Positions 32,283 through 39,804 of a stretch of 39,897 bases of DNA are shown piece by piece (position 1 is the first letter of the stretch; each line of letters begins with the position of its first letter). Below the pieces are notes generated by a model that saw only the letters and a list, made by a program, of their open reading frames with translations, did no database searches and was not told the origin of the DNA. The stretch spans positions 1-39,897 of the forward strand of contig CAIWHP010000140.1 in assembly GCA_903912445.1 (NCBI GenBank), in the 5' to 3' direction. Source of the DNA: an uncultured Lentisphaerota bacterium (GTDB taxonomy: Bacteria; Verrucomicrobiota; Kiritimatiellia; CAIQIC01). Both the position numbers and the translations under genes were made by a program.

Positions 32283-35200
32283 TCACGGCGGCTTGCCGGC
32301 GGCGAGCACGGCCTGCGCGTGGCGGGCGAGGTGGCCGCGCAGGTCGGCGGCGTAGTTCCGCAAGATTTTCTCGCCGACGCCGTCCTGGTCGCCGCAGCGG
32401 TAGAGCGCGCGGGCCAGCATCAGCTCGCGCAGCGAGTCGTGCCGCGTCTGGATCGTGTTGTGCCGCTCCTCGATCTCGCGCAGGAGGGTCTGGGCGAGCG
32501 TGCCGTGCGCGTAGCCGGTCAGGCCGGGCAGCGCGAGCGCCGCGGCCAGCGGCGGCGCGGCGGCGCGGTCGCCGAGCATCTCCAGCGCCAGTGCGGCGGC
32601 GCGGAAGTGCGAGAAATCGCTGTCGGGCTTGAGCTGCTGCAGCTTCGCCACGAGGGCGGGCACGGCGCGGCGGTCGCCGGTGCAGCCGAGCGCGATGATG
32701 CGGCCGTCGAGGATGCTGACGTTGCCGGCGCCGCGGTGCTGCCAGCCGGCATCCCAGGGCGTGCGCTCGACATGCTCGCGCAGCGTCGCGGCGCCGGTCG
32801 GGTCGGCCAGCATCCCGAGCAGGGCGGCATATTGCACCCGGGCGTCGCCTTCCGCGTTGGCGTAGGCCTGCCGCAGCAGCGGCAGCGCCGGCTCTGGATT
32901 CACGAAGAGTGCGGCGCCGGCGAAGATGTTCGTGCGCGCCGCGGCGACCGCGGCGGCGAGCTGCGGCCCGGAGAGCGGGAAGGAATCCACCTCTGTCAGC
33001 ACGTTGCTGGTCAGGCCGCCGATGCTGACGAGATGTTGTTGTACGGCGCGCACATCCACGGTGCGCGCGGTCTTGCCGGTCTTGACGGCCAGCGCGGCGG
33101 CGTAGCCGGCGGCATAGCCGCCGTTCTGGATGTCGGGCTGCATGCGGATCAGCGGGACGGCGTCGCGGTGCGCGCTGATACCGAGGGCGACGACGAGGAG
33201 GCCGTCCCAGCCTTGGGGCAGCAGGCTGCGGTAGGGGATGTTCTGGAACCGCAGCTTGCCGGCGGGGAAGGGGGTCGGCCAGAGGTGGAGGAAGCGGTCC
33301 ACGACGTAGCCGTGCGTGTCGTAGCCGCCGCCATGCGCCTGGACGATGGTGTCGGGGTAGGTGCGCGCGGCGAACTGGTCGCGCACGGTCAGGACGTGGT
33401 CGCCGACGATGCGGCGGCGCTCGCGCGTGTCGATGAGCTGGCCGAGGTCGAACGCGGCCGGGAATTTCTGCTTGGCAAAGACGTAGAGGTGCCAGACGTC
33501 GAGCAGGTCGGTCTCGTCGGTGAGCGTGTAGTCGGTGTTGATCAGGTTGACGCCGAGCAGGCGCGGCGGCAGGCCGGTGCCCTGCATCCCGAAGTCGGAC
33601 CCATCGGTGTAGAGGCACGCCGCGCCCGCGGCGGCGGCGATGTCGGAGTTGCCGGTCGCGTCGATCACGACCTTGGCCCGCACGACGCCGCGGCCCTGCG
33701 GCGTGGCGAGCACGACGCCGGTGACCTTGCGGTCGCTGACGAGCGCGCCGCAGCCGGTCGTGCTGAACCACACCTCGGCGCCGGCCTTGAGCAGCTCGGT
33801 CCGCCACCAGTTGGCCCGCTGCTCGATGCCCCAGACGTGCCCGCCGTTTTTCCACGGCTGGTGCTCGTCCTTGATCGTTTCGGTGAAGCCGACGCGGTTG
33901 CCGGCGCAATAGACGGGGATGCTGCCCAGCGTGCCCACGCCGCCGAGGCCGGCGAGCGCTTCCACCACGAGGGTCTTCGCCCCCTGCCGCGCCGCGGCGA
34001 TGCCCGCGGGCGCGCCCGCAGTGCCGCCGCCGATGACGACCACGTCGTAGTCGCCCCACACCGGCGCGACGCCCGCCTCCTGCGGGATCGTCGCCGACGG
34101 CTGCATCGGCCGCACGCCCGCGAGAATTTCGCGGACTTCGCCCGCGACGACCGCGCCGCCGGCCTTGACGCCGGCGACGCGCGGCTGCTGGGGCGTGCGC
34201 AGCTGCTGCGCTGCGGCCGCCGCGGCAGCGCCGAGGCGCGTGCCGGCGTCGATGAGCGCGAGCGGACGCAGCAGCTTGGCCGCCTCGTCCCGCGGCACAT
34301 CGGCGCAGCCGCCCAGCACGAAGACGCGCTCGACGCCCTTGGGCTGGAACACACCGAGCTCGCCCGTCCGCCCCTGCAGCGAGTCGGGCGGGACCTCGAA
34401 GAGCGCGTCGGAGGAAAATTGCTGGGCCGGATGATAGGTGAAGGTGCGCGCCATCTGGTCGGCCTTGGCCCAGGCGGCGGGCGTGTCGCCGGCCATAGGG
34501 AGCTTCAGCGTGTATTCGATGATCTGGTAGTTGACGTTCGTCTTGCCGGCATACTCGGGCGCGCGCTCGGTGTAGGGCGGGTGGATGACGCGCGCCGTCA
34601 GGTTGTCGCCCTCGCGCACCTCGCCGCCGATGACCACGCGCTGGAACGTGTGTTGCCCGGCCGGATAGGGTCGGAACCCGGCGCCCGCGAGGCGCGCCAC
34701 CGTCGCGCGGTCGGTCGCGTCAATGATCACCTTGGCGATCACCGCCTGCCGCCCGGCGCGGTTGGCCATGACGATGCCGCAGGGCTGGCCGGCCGCATCC
34801 GAGAGCACGTGGGTCGGATAGCAGCTGTAGAGGAAAGGGACCCCGGCCTTGATGAGCGCGTCGTCGAGCGTCTTCTTGACGTGCAGCGGGCGCGGCGGCG
34901 GGATGCTGTTGAGCGGCGGGTTTTTGTCGGCACGCAGCACCTCGATTTCGCCGAGCAGCAGGCGGGTCGCCTGCGCGCCTTTCTTCACGGCGAACTTGAC
35001 GTAGCGGGCGGTCGCGCTGCACGGCGCGGACCAGGTCTGGCATTCATCCTGCACGGTGCGCGGGCCCACCGCCGTGCTGACGGGCACGGTCAGCTGCGCA
35101 ACTTCACGCCACGCCTGTTTATCCTCGCTCACTGAAACGGTGACGCGCTGTGCGCCGAACTTGCCATCCGGGCGCTGGTAGGACATCAGGCGGACGGCGG

Positions 35201-35696
35201 CGAGCTCCTGGGGCGCCTTGAGGTCGGCGATGATGCTGACGTCGCCAGGGTATTGCACGCTCGCGCCGCTGGCGGAACCCCACGCGCCGTCGGTCAGCGC
35301 CGACGGCGGCTTGGTGTCCGGATGCGCGCCGCCGGAGGCCACGTCGGTTTCGTAGGTGAGCGGGAGGCGGTTGGCGCTGGCGCGGGCATCGTTGGTTGCG
35401 GCGTAGAAAATTTCGCGCGCCAGCGGCGCCTGCGGCACCTCGCCCGGCTCCAGCCAGAGGCGCAGCGTCGCCGTCATGTCGTCGCCGAGGTAGGGCCGCG
35501 GCGCGGCGAGGAAGACCTTGGCGCCGCCCTGCGCGGCGGCAACCGCCGCGGCGACCGCGCCGCCGCTGCCGCCGACCACCAGCACATCGGCCTCGCACGC
35601 CACCGGGATCGCGCGCGCCGACTCTTCCACGACGGCCGCGCCCGCCGCGGGCAGTCCGGCCGCCAAAATCAACGCCAATAGCTGGAATATTTTCAC
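32283..35696 (-). CDS. Secreted protein with two FAD-dependent oxidoreductase units, a discoidin-like insert and a HEAT-like tail
   Basis: 1137 residues. A signal peptide (VKIFQLLALILAAGLPAAGA) leads to a first FAD/NAD-binding Rossmann fold (ADVLVVGGSGGAVAAAVA, 36-53). Residues about 115-260 look like an F5/8 type C domain (SALTDGAWG, PQELAAVRLMSYQRPDGKFG, ARYVKFAVKKG). The first oxidoreductase resumes (VIIDATDRATVARLAGAGF). A second complete unit follows with YDVVVIGGGTAGAPAGIAAA near 550, then VVIDATGNSDIA. The last ~200 residues are Ala/Leu-rich helical repeats like HEAT. Relatives are putative glycan- or alcohol-oxidising enzymes of unknown substrate. I use GTG at 35696, with AAGGGAAG upstream; a more distal start would only translate the adjacent repeat. 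Confidence 0.82.
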   Translation of the reverse strand: MKIFQLLALILAAGLPAAGAAVVEESARAIPVACEADVLVVGGSGGAVAAAVAAAQGGAKVFLAAPRPYLGDDMTATLRLWLEPGEVPQAPLAREIFYAATNDARASANRLPLTYETDVASGGAHPDTKPPSALTDGAWGSASGASVQYPGDVSIIADLKAPQELAAVRLMSYQRPDGKFGAQRVTVSVSEDKQAWREVAQLTVPVSTAVGPRTVQDECQTWSAPCSATARYVKFAVKKGAQATRLLLGEIEVLRADKNPPLNSIPPPRPLHVKKTLDDALIKAGVPFLYSCYPTHVLSDAAGQPCGIVMANRAGRQAVIAKVIIDATDRATVARLAGAGFRPYPAGQHTFQRVVIGGEVREGDNLTARVIHPPYTERAPEYAGKTNVNYQIIEYTLKLPMAGDTPAAWAKADQMARTFTYHPAQQFSSDALFEVPPDSLQGRTGELGVFQPKGVERVFVLGGCADVPRDEAAKLLRPLALIDAGTRLGAAAAAAAQQLRTPQQPRVAGVKAGGAVVAGEVREILAGVRPMQPSATIPQEAGVAPVWGDYDVVVIGGGTAGAPAGIAAARQGAKTLVVEALAGLGGVGTLGSIPVYCAGNRVGFTETIKDEHQPWKNGGHVWGIEQRANWWRTELLKAGAEVWFSTTGCGALVSDRKVTGVVLATPQGRGVVRAKVVIDATGNSDIAAAAGAACLYTDGSDFGMQGTGLPPRLLGVNLINTDYTLTDETDLLDVWHLYVFAKQKFPAAFDLGQLIDTRERRRIVGDHVLTVRDQFAARTYPDTIVQAHGGGYDTHGYVVDRFLHLWPTPFPAGKLRFQNIPYRSLLPQGWDGLLVVALGISAHRDAVPLIRMQPDIQNGGYAAGYAAALAVKTGKTARTVDVRAVQQHLVSIGGLTSNVLTEVDSFPLSGPQLAAAVAAARTNIFAGAALFVNPEPALPLLRQAYANAEGDARVQYAALLGMLADPTGAATLREHVERTPWDAGWQHRGAGNVSILDGRIIALGCTGDRRAVPALVAKLQQLKPDSDFSHFRAAALALEMLGDRAAAPPLAAALALPGLTGYAHGTLAQTLLREIEERHNTIQTRHDSLRELMLARALYRCGDQDGVGEKILRNYAADLRGHLARHAQAVLAAGKPP

Positions 35697-35771
35697 AATG
35701 CTTCCCTTCGCTGGTGCGATGCGCGCAGATAACGTTCCGCAGGCCGTTTTCGTGCCCTGGTCCGATGCCGA

Positions 35772-35860
35772 TTTATCGTCCTCGTTCTCGTCGTCGTCCT
35801 CGTCCTCGCTCTGCATCCACGGATATTTCGAGGACGAGGACGAAGGACGAGGACGATAAA
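35772..35860. repeat. Large inverted repeat built from GAGGACG units
   Basis: Left arm 35772-35808 (TTTATCGTCCTCGTTCTCGT and on) and right arm 35829-35860 (CGAGGACGAGGACGAAGG and on to GATAAA) are reverse complements over their outer 14 and inner 13 bases, with a 5-base length difference between. The 20-base loop is not repetitive. It lies between the GH92 gene and the FAD oxidoreductase gene and could form a long hairpin or cruciform. Confidence 0.75.
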
Positions 35861-35889
35861 CCCAGATCAGGTCCTGTCCCGGAAGCCCC

Positions 35890-38094
35890 TCAGCGCTTCG
35901 GCTGCGGACCCATCTCGAAGACGAGCGTGCCGCCGCGCATCACGTCGGCGTGGGCGAGCTTGAGGCCGGTGACAGGCTGGCCGTTGAGCGTGATGCTCTG
36001 CACGTACTTGTTGGCCTGCGAGAGCCCGTGGGCCTCGACGGTGAACGTCTTGCCGCCGGCGAGGTTCAGCGTCACCTTGGGCAGCTGCGGCGCGCCGAAG
36101 ACGTAGCCATCGTTGCAGGGATTGAACGGATAGAAGCCCATCGCCGAGAAGAGGTACCACGCCGACATCTGGCCGCAGTCGTCGTTGCCGCACAGGCCGT
36201 CGGGCTTGTTCTTGTACTGCGTGTCGAAGACCTCTCGGATGAGCTCCTGCGTCTTCCACGCCTGGCCCGCGAAGGGGAAGAAATATGCTACGTGATGACT
36301 CGGCTCGTTGCCGTGCGCGTACTGACCGATCAGGCCCGACACATCGAGCACGAACCCACTGCCCGCGACCTTGGATTCCAGCTTGAAGAGCGTGCTCAGC
36401 TTCGTGCCGAAAGCTTCCTTGCCGCCGATGAGCCCGATCAGGCCTTCGGGATCGTGCTGCACGTGCCACGTGTACTGCCACGCATTGCCCTCGGTGTAGT
36501 CATTGGCCGTGTCCGCGCCATGGCCGAGCTGCATGGGGTTGAACGGCGTACGCCACTGGCCCTTCGTGTCGCGGCCGCGCATGAGCTTGGTCTCGGGGTC
36601 GAACACGTTCTTGTAGTTCTCCGCGCGCTTGGCGAAGAACTTGGCGTCATCGGTCTTGCCCAGTGCCTTGGCGAATTGCGCCGCGCAATAATCGTCGTAG
36701 CAATATTCCAGCACGCGCGAGACGCTCTCGCCCTTGATGAGGTCGAACGGCAGGTAGCCGTACTTGTCATAGATATCCCAGTCGGACTTCTGGTGCTTGA
36801 CCGTCAGCGAGGTCTTGATGCCCGCGAATGCGGCCTCGGCATCGAAGCCGCGGAAGCCCTTGAGGTAGGCATCGGCCATCACCGGGATCGAGTGGTTGGC
36901 GATCATGCAGTGGTTTTCCTTGCCCCACAGCGTCCAGATCGGCACATAGCCCTGCGCCTTCTGGTGCGCGATCATCGTGTTGATGAACCCGTCGACGCGC
37001 TCCGGCGTCAGGATCGTGTAGAGCGGATGCGCCGCGCGATAGGTGTCCCACAGCGAGAGCGTGGAATAATAGGCCTTGTCCGGCGCGGTCAGCACCTTGT
37101 CGTCGGCCCCGCGATACTGTCCATCCACGTCCGCGATGTTGTTCGGCTGGATGAAGAGGTGATACATCGAGGTGTAGAAGTTTTCTTTCTGCGCCTGCGT
37201 GCCCTCGACCTCTGCGCGCGCAAGCAGCCCGTTCCACGCGTTATGCGCCTGCTGGCGCACCGCCGCGAAATCCCAGCCCGGCACCTCGGCCGCGAGGTTC
37301 TTCTTCGCGCCCTCCACGCTCACGGTCGAAAGCGCGACCTTGACCTGCAGCGTCTCTCCCGGCTTCAGATCGAAGTCCAGCACGTAGCGCGGCGCCTTCT
37401 CGCCCTTCTGCGCGGGCAGCGTCTTGATCGCCGCATAGGGCTTGTCGAACTTGATCACGTAGTAGTAGTGCCGGGTGACCCACGCGCGGGCCTGGTTATG
37501 GCCGCTGATCGTGTACTTATCCTCCAACTGCACGTCGCTCGCGAGGATGTGATTCTTCAGCGACTCCTTGCCGCCCACGATGCCGTACTGCAGATCCACC
37601 AGCAGCCGCGCCGGCGACGCCTGCTTGTAGGTGTAGCGATGGAACGCCACGCGCGGTGCAGCGGTCAGCTCCACGTCCACGCCGAAATCCGCCAGCGTCA
37701 CCGCATAGTAGCCCGGCTTCGCCGACTGCGTGTCCTTCTTGTAGGCGCTGTGGAAATTCTCGCGCTCGATCGCGCCCGTGAAGGGCATCAGCTGCACATC
37801 GCCCAGGTCCGGGCAGCCGGTGCCGTTCAGATGCGTCTGCGAGAAGCCCCAGATTTTCTCGTCGAGGAACATGTAGCCCGAGCAGTACTGCCACGTGCAG
37901 TTGCCCGAGTCCGGGCTCGCCTGGACCAGGCCGAACGGATAGCACGCGCCGGGGAACGTGTGCCCGTTATCCGCGCAGCCGACGAACGGATTGACGTACC
38001 CCGTCAGATCCGCCGGCTTCCCGCACTTGCACGGGCAGGTGCACGCCGACACCAACAGCAACAAACCCGCACACACCGCGATCAACTTTTTCAT
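35890..38094 (-). CDS. GH92 family alpha-mannosidase lipoprotein
   Basis: 734 residues. The signal peptide ends in lipobox LVSAC (Cys18), followed by a Cys/Pro stretch TCPCKCGKPAD. The GH92 N-terminal beta-sandwich has YVNPFVGCADNGHTFPGACY and FSQTHLNGTGCPDLGDV. The (alpha/alpha)6 domain has SLWDTYRAAHPL, the family's EGNAWQYTW motif and GLCGNDDCGQMSAWYLFSAM. GH92 enzymes are Ca2+-dependent exo-alpha-mannosidases that trim terminal mannose from N- or O-glycans; linkage specificity cannot be read. The ATG at 38094 has GGGAG four bases upstream. A weak promoter candidate lies 30-60 bp before it. Its product would be anchored to a membrane. It is upstream of the FAD oxidoreductase gene, with the large inverted repeat in the gap. 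Confidence 0.93.
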   Translation of the reverse strand: MKKLIAVCAGLLLLVSACTCPCKCGKPADLTGYVNPFVGCADNGHTFPGACYPFGLVQASPDSGNCTWQYCSGYMFLDEKIWGFSQTHLNGTGCPDLGDVQLMPFTGAIERENFHSAYKKDTQSAKPGYYAVTLADFGVDVELTAAPRVAFHRYTYKQASPARLLVDLQYGIVGGKESLKNHILASDVQLEDKYTISGHNQARAWVTRHYYYVIKFDKPYAAIKTLPAQKGEKAPRYVLDFDLKPGETLQVKVALSTVSVEGAKKNLAAEVPGWDFAAVRQQAHNAWNGLLARAEVEGTQAQKENFYTSMYHLFIQPNNIADVDGQYRGADDKVLTAPDKAYYSTLSLWDTYRAAHPLYTILTPERVDGFINTMIAHQKAQGYVPIWTLWGKENHCMIANHSIPVMADAYLKGFRGFDAEAAFAGIKTSLTVKHQKSDWDIYDKYGYLPFDLIKGESVSRVLEYCYDDYCAAQFAKALGKTDDAKFFAKRAENYKNVFDPETKLMRGRDTKGQWRTPFNPMQLGHGADTANDYTEGNAWQYTWHVQHDPEGLIGLIGGKEAFGTKLSTLFKLESKVAGSGFVLDVSGLIGQYAHGNEPSHHVAYFFPFAGQAWKTQELIREVFDTQYKNKPDGLCGNDDCGQMSAWYLFSAMGFYPFNPCNDGYVFGAPQLPKVTLNLAGGKTFTVEAHGLSQANKYVQSITLNGQPVTGLKLAHADVMRGGTLVFEMGPQPKR

Positions 38095-38126
38095 AAGGCT
38101 CCCTTGGCAGCAACGAAACGCGCGGC

Positions 38127-38155
38127 ATTAAATCAGCCCGACCTTGCTTATACAA
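38127..38155 (-). promoter_or_regulatory. Candidate promoter of the GH92 gene
   Basis: Minus strand: TTGTAT (38150-38155), a 17-bp spacer and TTTAAT (38127-38132, five of six bases of TATAAT). The -35 match is poor. Confidence 0.3.
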
Positions 38156-38273
38156 GTTCCCACTCCACCGCGAAACTGTGCCGCCAAGACGAAAGGAATT
38201 TAGGATTGATGATTTCCGATTGAAGCCAGCGGCGAAGCGCCGAGCCGATTTGCGGTAGGACAACGTCAGGCAG

Positions 38274-38364
38274 GGCGCGCACGCCTGTGGTGAGCTTGTC
38301 GAACCACCGTGCGCGCCGCCATTCAACCCAACCTCTAGCCCGCGGCGGCCACGGCGTGGCCGCC
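38274..38364. repeat. Two adjacent GC-rich hairpins in intergenic repeat DNA
   Basis: First: GGCGCGCAC (38274-38282) pairs with GTGCGCGCC (38309-38317), with inner arms GTGGT and ACCAC. Second: GGCGGCCACG (38344-38353) pairs with CGTGGCCGCC (38355-38364). They occupy the gene-free stretch 38095-38568 together with the GH92 promoter candidate, composite palindrome d and the attC-like site; I see no gene in that stretch. Confidence 0.55.
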
Positions 38365-38372
38365 CTACCAAA

Positions 38373-38453
38373 ATCCAGAGATTGGAAACCCACCCTGCCG
38401 GTTTTCCCAAGCATTGGAAAAGATAAGGCGTCCGCGTTCCAAGCCTTGGAAAA
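38373..38453. repeat. Dispersed composite palindrome, copy d (three modules)
   Basis: Modules on the plus strand: ATCCAGAGATTGGAAA (from 38373), TTTTCCCAAGCATTGGAAAA (38402-38421) and TTCCAAGCCTTGGAA (38437-38451). The spacer GATAAGGCG between the second and third is shared with copy e. Confidence 0.8.
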
Positions 38454-38471
38454 TTTCAGACCGTTCTTCCA

Positions 38472-38542
38472 GACTGACGCCATCATTGAGCGGCGAGTGA
38501 CCCGCCGCGGGTCGCTCGTCGCGCTCGAATGATTTGTTGGGC
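38472..38542 (-). other. attC-like recombination-site hairpin downstream of a small gene
   Basis: Minus strand: GCCCAAC (38536-38542) matches the R'' core RYYYAAC and starts 26 bases after the stop of the small gene. An imperfect hairpin follows: ATCATT-C-GAGCG pairs with CGCTC-AATGAT, leaving one unpaired base, and continues through GACGAGCGACCCGC paired with GCGGGTCACTCGC apart from a two-base bulge. The expected GTTRRRY is degenerate (GTCAGTC, 38472-38478). Placement and the extrahelical base fit an integron attC; the weak R' box and absence of other sites argue caution. Confidence 0.4.
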
Positions 38543-38568
38543 AAACCTTCCTTGATTCCATCAGCCTG

Positions 38569-38958
38569 TCATGGATGCACTGACACCACGACATAGCGAT
38601 CCTCTTCTTTTCCTATCCTCTGTCGCGGAGCCACCAATTCAAGATCAAAATCCAGCGATAGAGGCTTCGTCATTCGGACTATTACCTTTTCCGGACGACC
38701 TGTCCGAGCGATGTTTTCGAATACGATTTTCGTGAGGTCAATATTCCGCAACATCTTGAGCAACAGCTCTGGAGAGTGGCCATGCCTTGGTACGGAATCA
38801 ATCTTTACGAGGTCGGCATTACTGATGAAACTCTCAAGATTGTTACTGTGCGCAGCTTCGATGAGGCCACGTACGACGAGCTCGGGTGACACGGCTTCTC
38901 CAAGTGCTGTGGATGTCACTGCAAATCCGATTGCCACTGTCAGTATTATGTTTCGCAT
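38569..38958 (-). CDS. Small secreted protein of unknown function
   Basis: 129 residues from the ATG at 38958 (AGAGG six bases upstream); ATGs at 38964 and 38979 are alternatives. The signal peptide is MRNIILTVAIGFAVTSTALG. The mature part is a ~105-residue mixed helix-strand domain (SPELVVRGLIEAAHSNNLES, LRNIDLTKIVFENIA, EKVIVRMTKPLSL, DRYVVVSVHP), perhaps a small NTF2- or lipocalin-like fold; I do not recognise a family. Base composition is clearly less GC-rich than neighbours, suggesting recent arrival. An attC-like hairpin follows its stop and a 46-bp palindrome covers its promoter region. The gene may be a captured cassette; that is inference. Confidence 0.72.
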   Translation of the reverse strand: MRNIILTVAIGFAVTSTALGEAVSPELVVRGLIEAAHSNNLESFISNADLVKIDSVPRHGHSPELLLKMLRNIDLTKIVFENIARTGRPEKVIVRMTKPLSLDFDLELVAPRQRIGKEEDRYVVVSVHP

Positions 38959-38987
38959 TTTCATCCTCTTTTCATGCACAACATAGT

Positions 38988-39033
38988 GCTATACGGCTGT
39001 CCGCCTATTATAATAGGTGGACAACCGTATAGC
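38988..39033. repeat. 46-bp near-perfect palindrome with central TATAAT
   Basis: GCTATACGGCTGTCCGCC plus TATTA mirrors TAATA plus GGTGGACAACCGTATAGC with only two mismatched positions in 23-base arms. The centre TATTATAATA supplies a TATAAT on both strands, about 50 bp upstream of the small secreted protein's start. It could be an operator-promoter or a mobile palindrome end. Confidence 0.75.
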
Positions 39034-39161
39034 ATCCTTATATCCACCCATTCACGCCACGCTCATCTGCGGCCATGCTAGGTCACGGGCAGGGGCGGGG
39101 CAAGCCGGATTCCCTGGTGCGGCGGGTGTCGCTGGGCGAGGTGTGCGGCCAACGTCGCGGT

Positions 39162-39241
39162 TCGCCGTCCTTTGCGAGCTTAGCGTGCTTGGCGCGAAAC
39201 TTCTGAAAGCCTTTTGCGCGAAGGACGCGGAGGACGCCAAG
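39162..39241. repeat. Degenerate inverted repeat of the CTTTGCG/CGCGAAGG type
   Basis: TCCTTTGCGAGCTTAGCG and GTGCTTGGCGCGAAAC on the left are loosely mirrored by TTTTGCGCGAAGGACGCG and GAGGACGCCAAGG on the right. It lies in gene-free DNA 38959-39609, which also contains the 46-bp palindrome and copy e; 39385-39609 shows nothing further that I can name. Confidence 0.35.
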
Positions 39242-39269
39242 GGGCATGGCAGGGAACGGCGATCAAAAC

Positions 39270-39381
39270 TTTTCCAACCATTGGAAACCCAAATCGCTGG
39301 TTTTTCCAGGCATTGGAAAAGATAAGGCGGCAGCGTTCCAAGGCTCGGGGTTTTTTCAGGCCATTATTCCAAGCCTTGGAA
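39270..39381. repeat. Dispersed composite palindrome, copy e (four modules)
   Basis: Modules: TTTTCCAACCATTGGAAA (39270-39287), TTTTTCCAGGCATTGGAAAA (39301-39320), a half-decayed GTTCCAAGGCTCGGGG (from 39335) and a perfect TTCCAAGCCTTGGAA (39367-39381). The spacer GATAAGGCGGCAGCG matches copy d closely. Confidence 0.8.
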
Positions 39382-39609
39382 AGTTACCCGTGGAATTCTC
39401 CGCTCCGCTGAAAATGTCTGCATTGGACCAGTGACGAGTGATGTGCAATGACCGCAATCAGTTGCAACAGACCGTGGCGCGACAGGTGCGAACGCAACTG
39501 GCGTGCTGCGGGTTTGCAGTAAGCTGGATTGTATTGTTCGGCCATTTTGCCCCCCACCCGAGTTCATGCACCGACTCTGCACTTGCAAGCCTTAGTTATG
39601 AGTGGATGT

Positions 39610-39804
39610 CTAACCATGCTGTACGACCCGAAACCCGATAAGGTAGTCATGACTTTCCGGCGACACAAAAAGTCTCTGCGCTGCGCGGCAATCCCGCGCA
39701 TCATGATACCATGTCCCACCGCGGATGACACGCGCATAGCCGTGTGCAGGCCCCTGAGGCACGGCGTATTCACGAAGGGGCTCGGAGGTTGGGGCGGTGG
39801 GAGG
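39610..39804 (-). pseudogene. C-terminal remnant of a formylglycine-generating-enzyme-like (FGE-sulfatase) protein
   Basis: The frame ending in TAG at 39610-39612 reads PQGPAHGYARVIRGGTWYHD, then ARDCRAAQRLFVSPESHDYL and IGFRVVQHG. This is the hallmark FGE ending (RVxRGGSW, CRxAxR, GFRVV). FGE oxidises the sulfatase active-site Cys or Ser to formylglycine; the fold is also used in non-enzymatic proteins. An in-frame TAA lies at 39805-39807 and the expected upstream half is absent in all frames to the window end. So it is a truncated remnant, or the rest is displaced beyond the window. Bases 39805-39897 show nothing else I can support. Confidence 0.7.

Noticed and set aside
35697-35816. Start of the FAD oxidoreductase at an upstream ATG giving an Asp/Glu-rich N-terminus
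   Set aside because: The acidic run is the translated GAGGACG repeat and would precede the signal peptide, blocking export. GTG at 35696 begins directly with the signal.
38148-38594. Minus-strand open frame of 148 residues upstream of GH92
   Set aside because: It consists of translated hairpins and palindromic repeats and overlaps the end of the small secreted-protein gene.
38373-39381. Palindrome copies d and e as a CRISPR array
   Set aside because: Spacing and unit lengths are irregular, modules are palindromic and diverged, and no unique same-length spacers exist.
39364-39588. Short minus-strand open frame after copy e
   Set aside because: No domain, no ribosome site, and its end is a translated TTCCAA palindrome.
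39606-39612. GTCTAAC as a second attC core box
   Set aside because: It matches the core consensus on the minus strand, but I find no flanking hairpin, and the bases are part of the FGE remnant's stop region.
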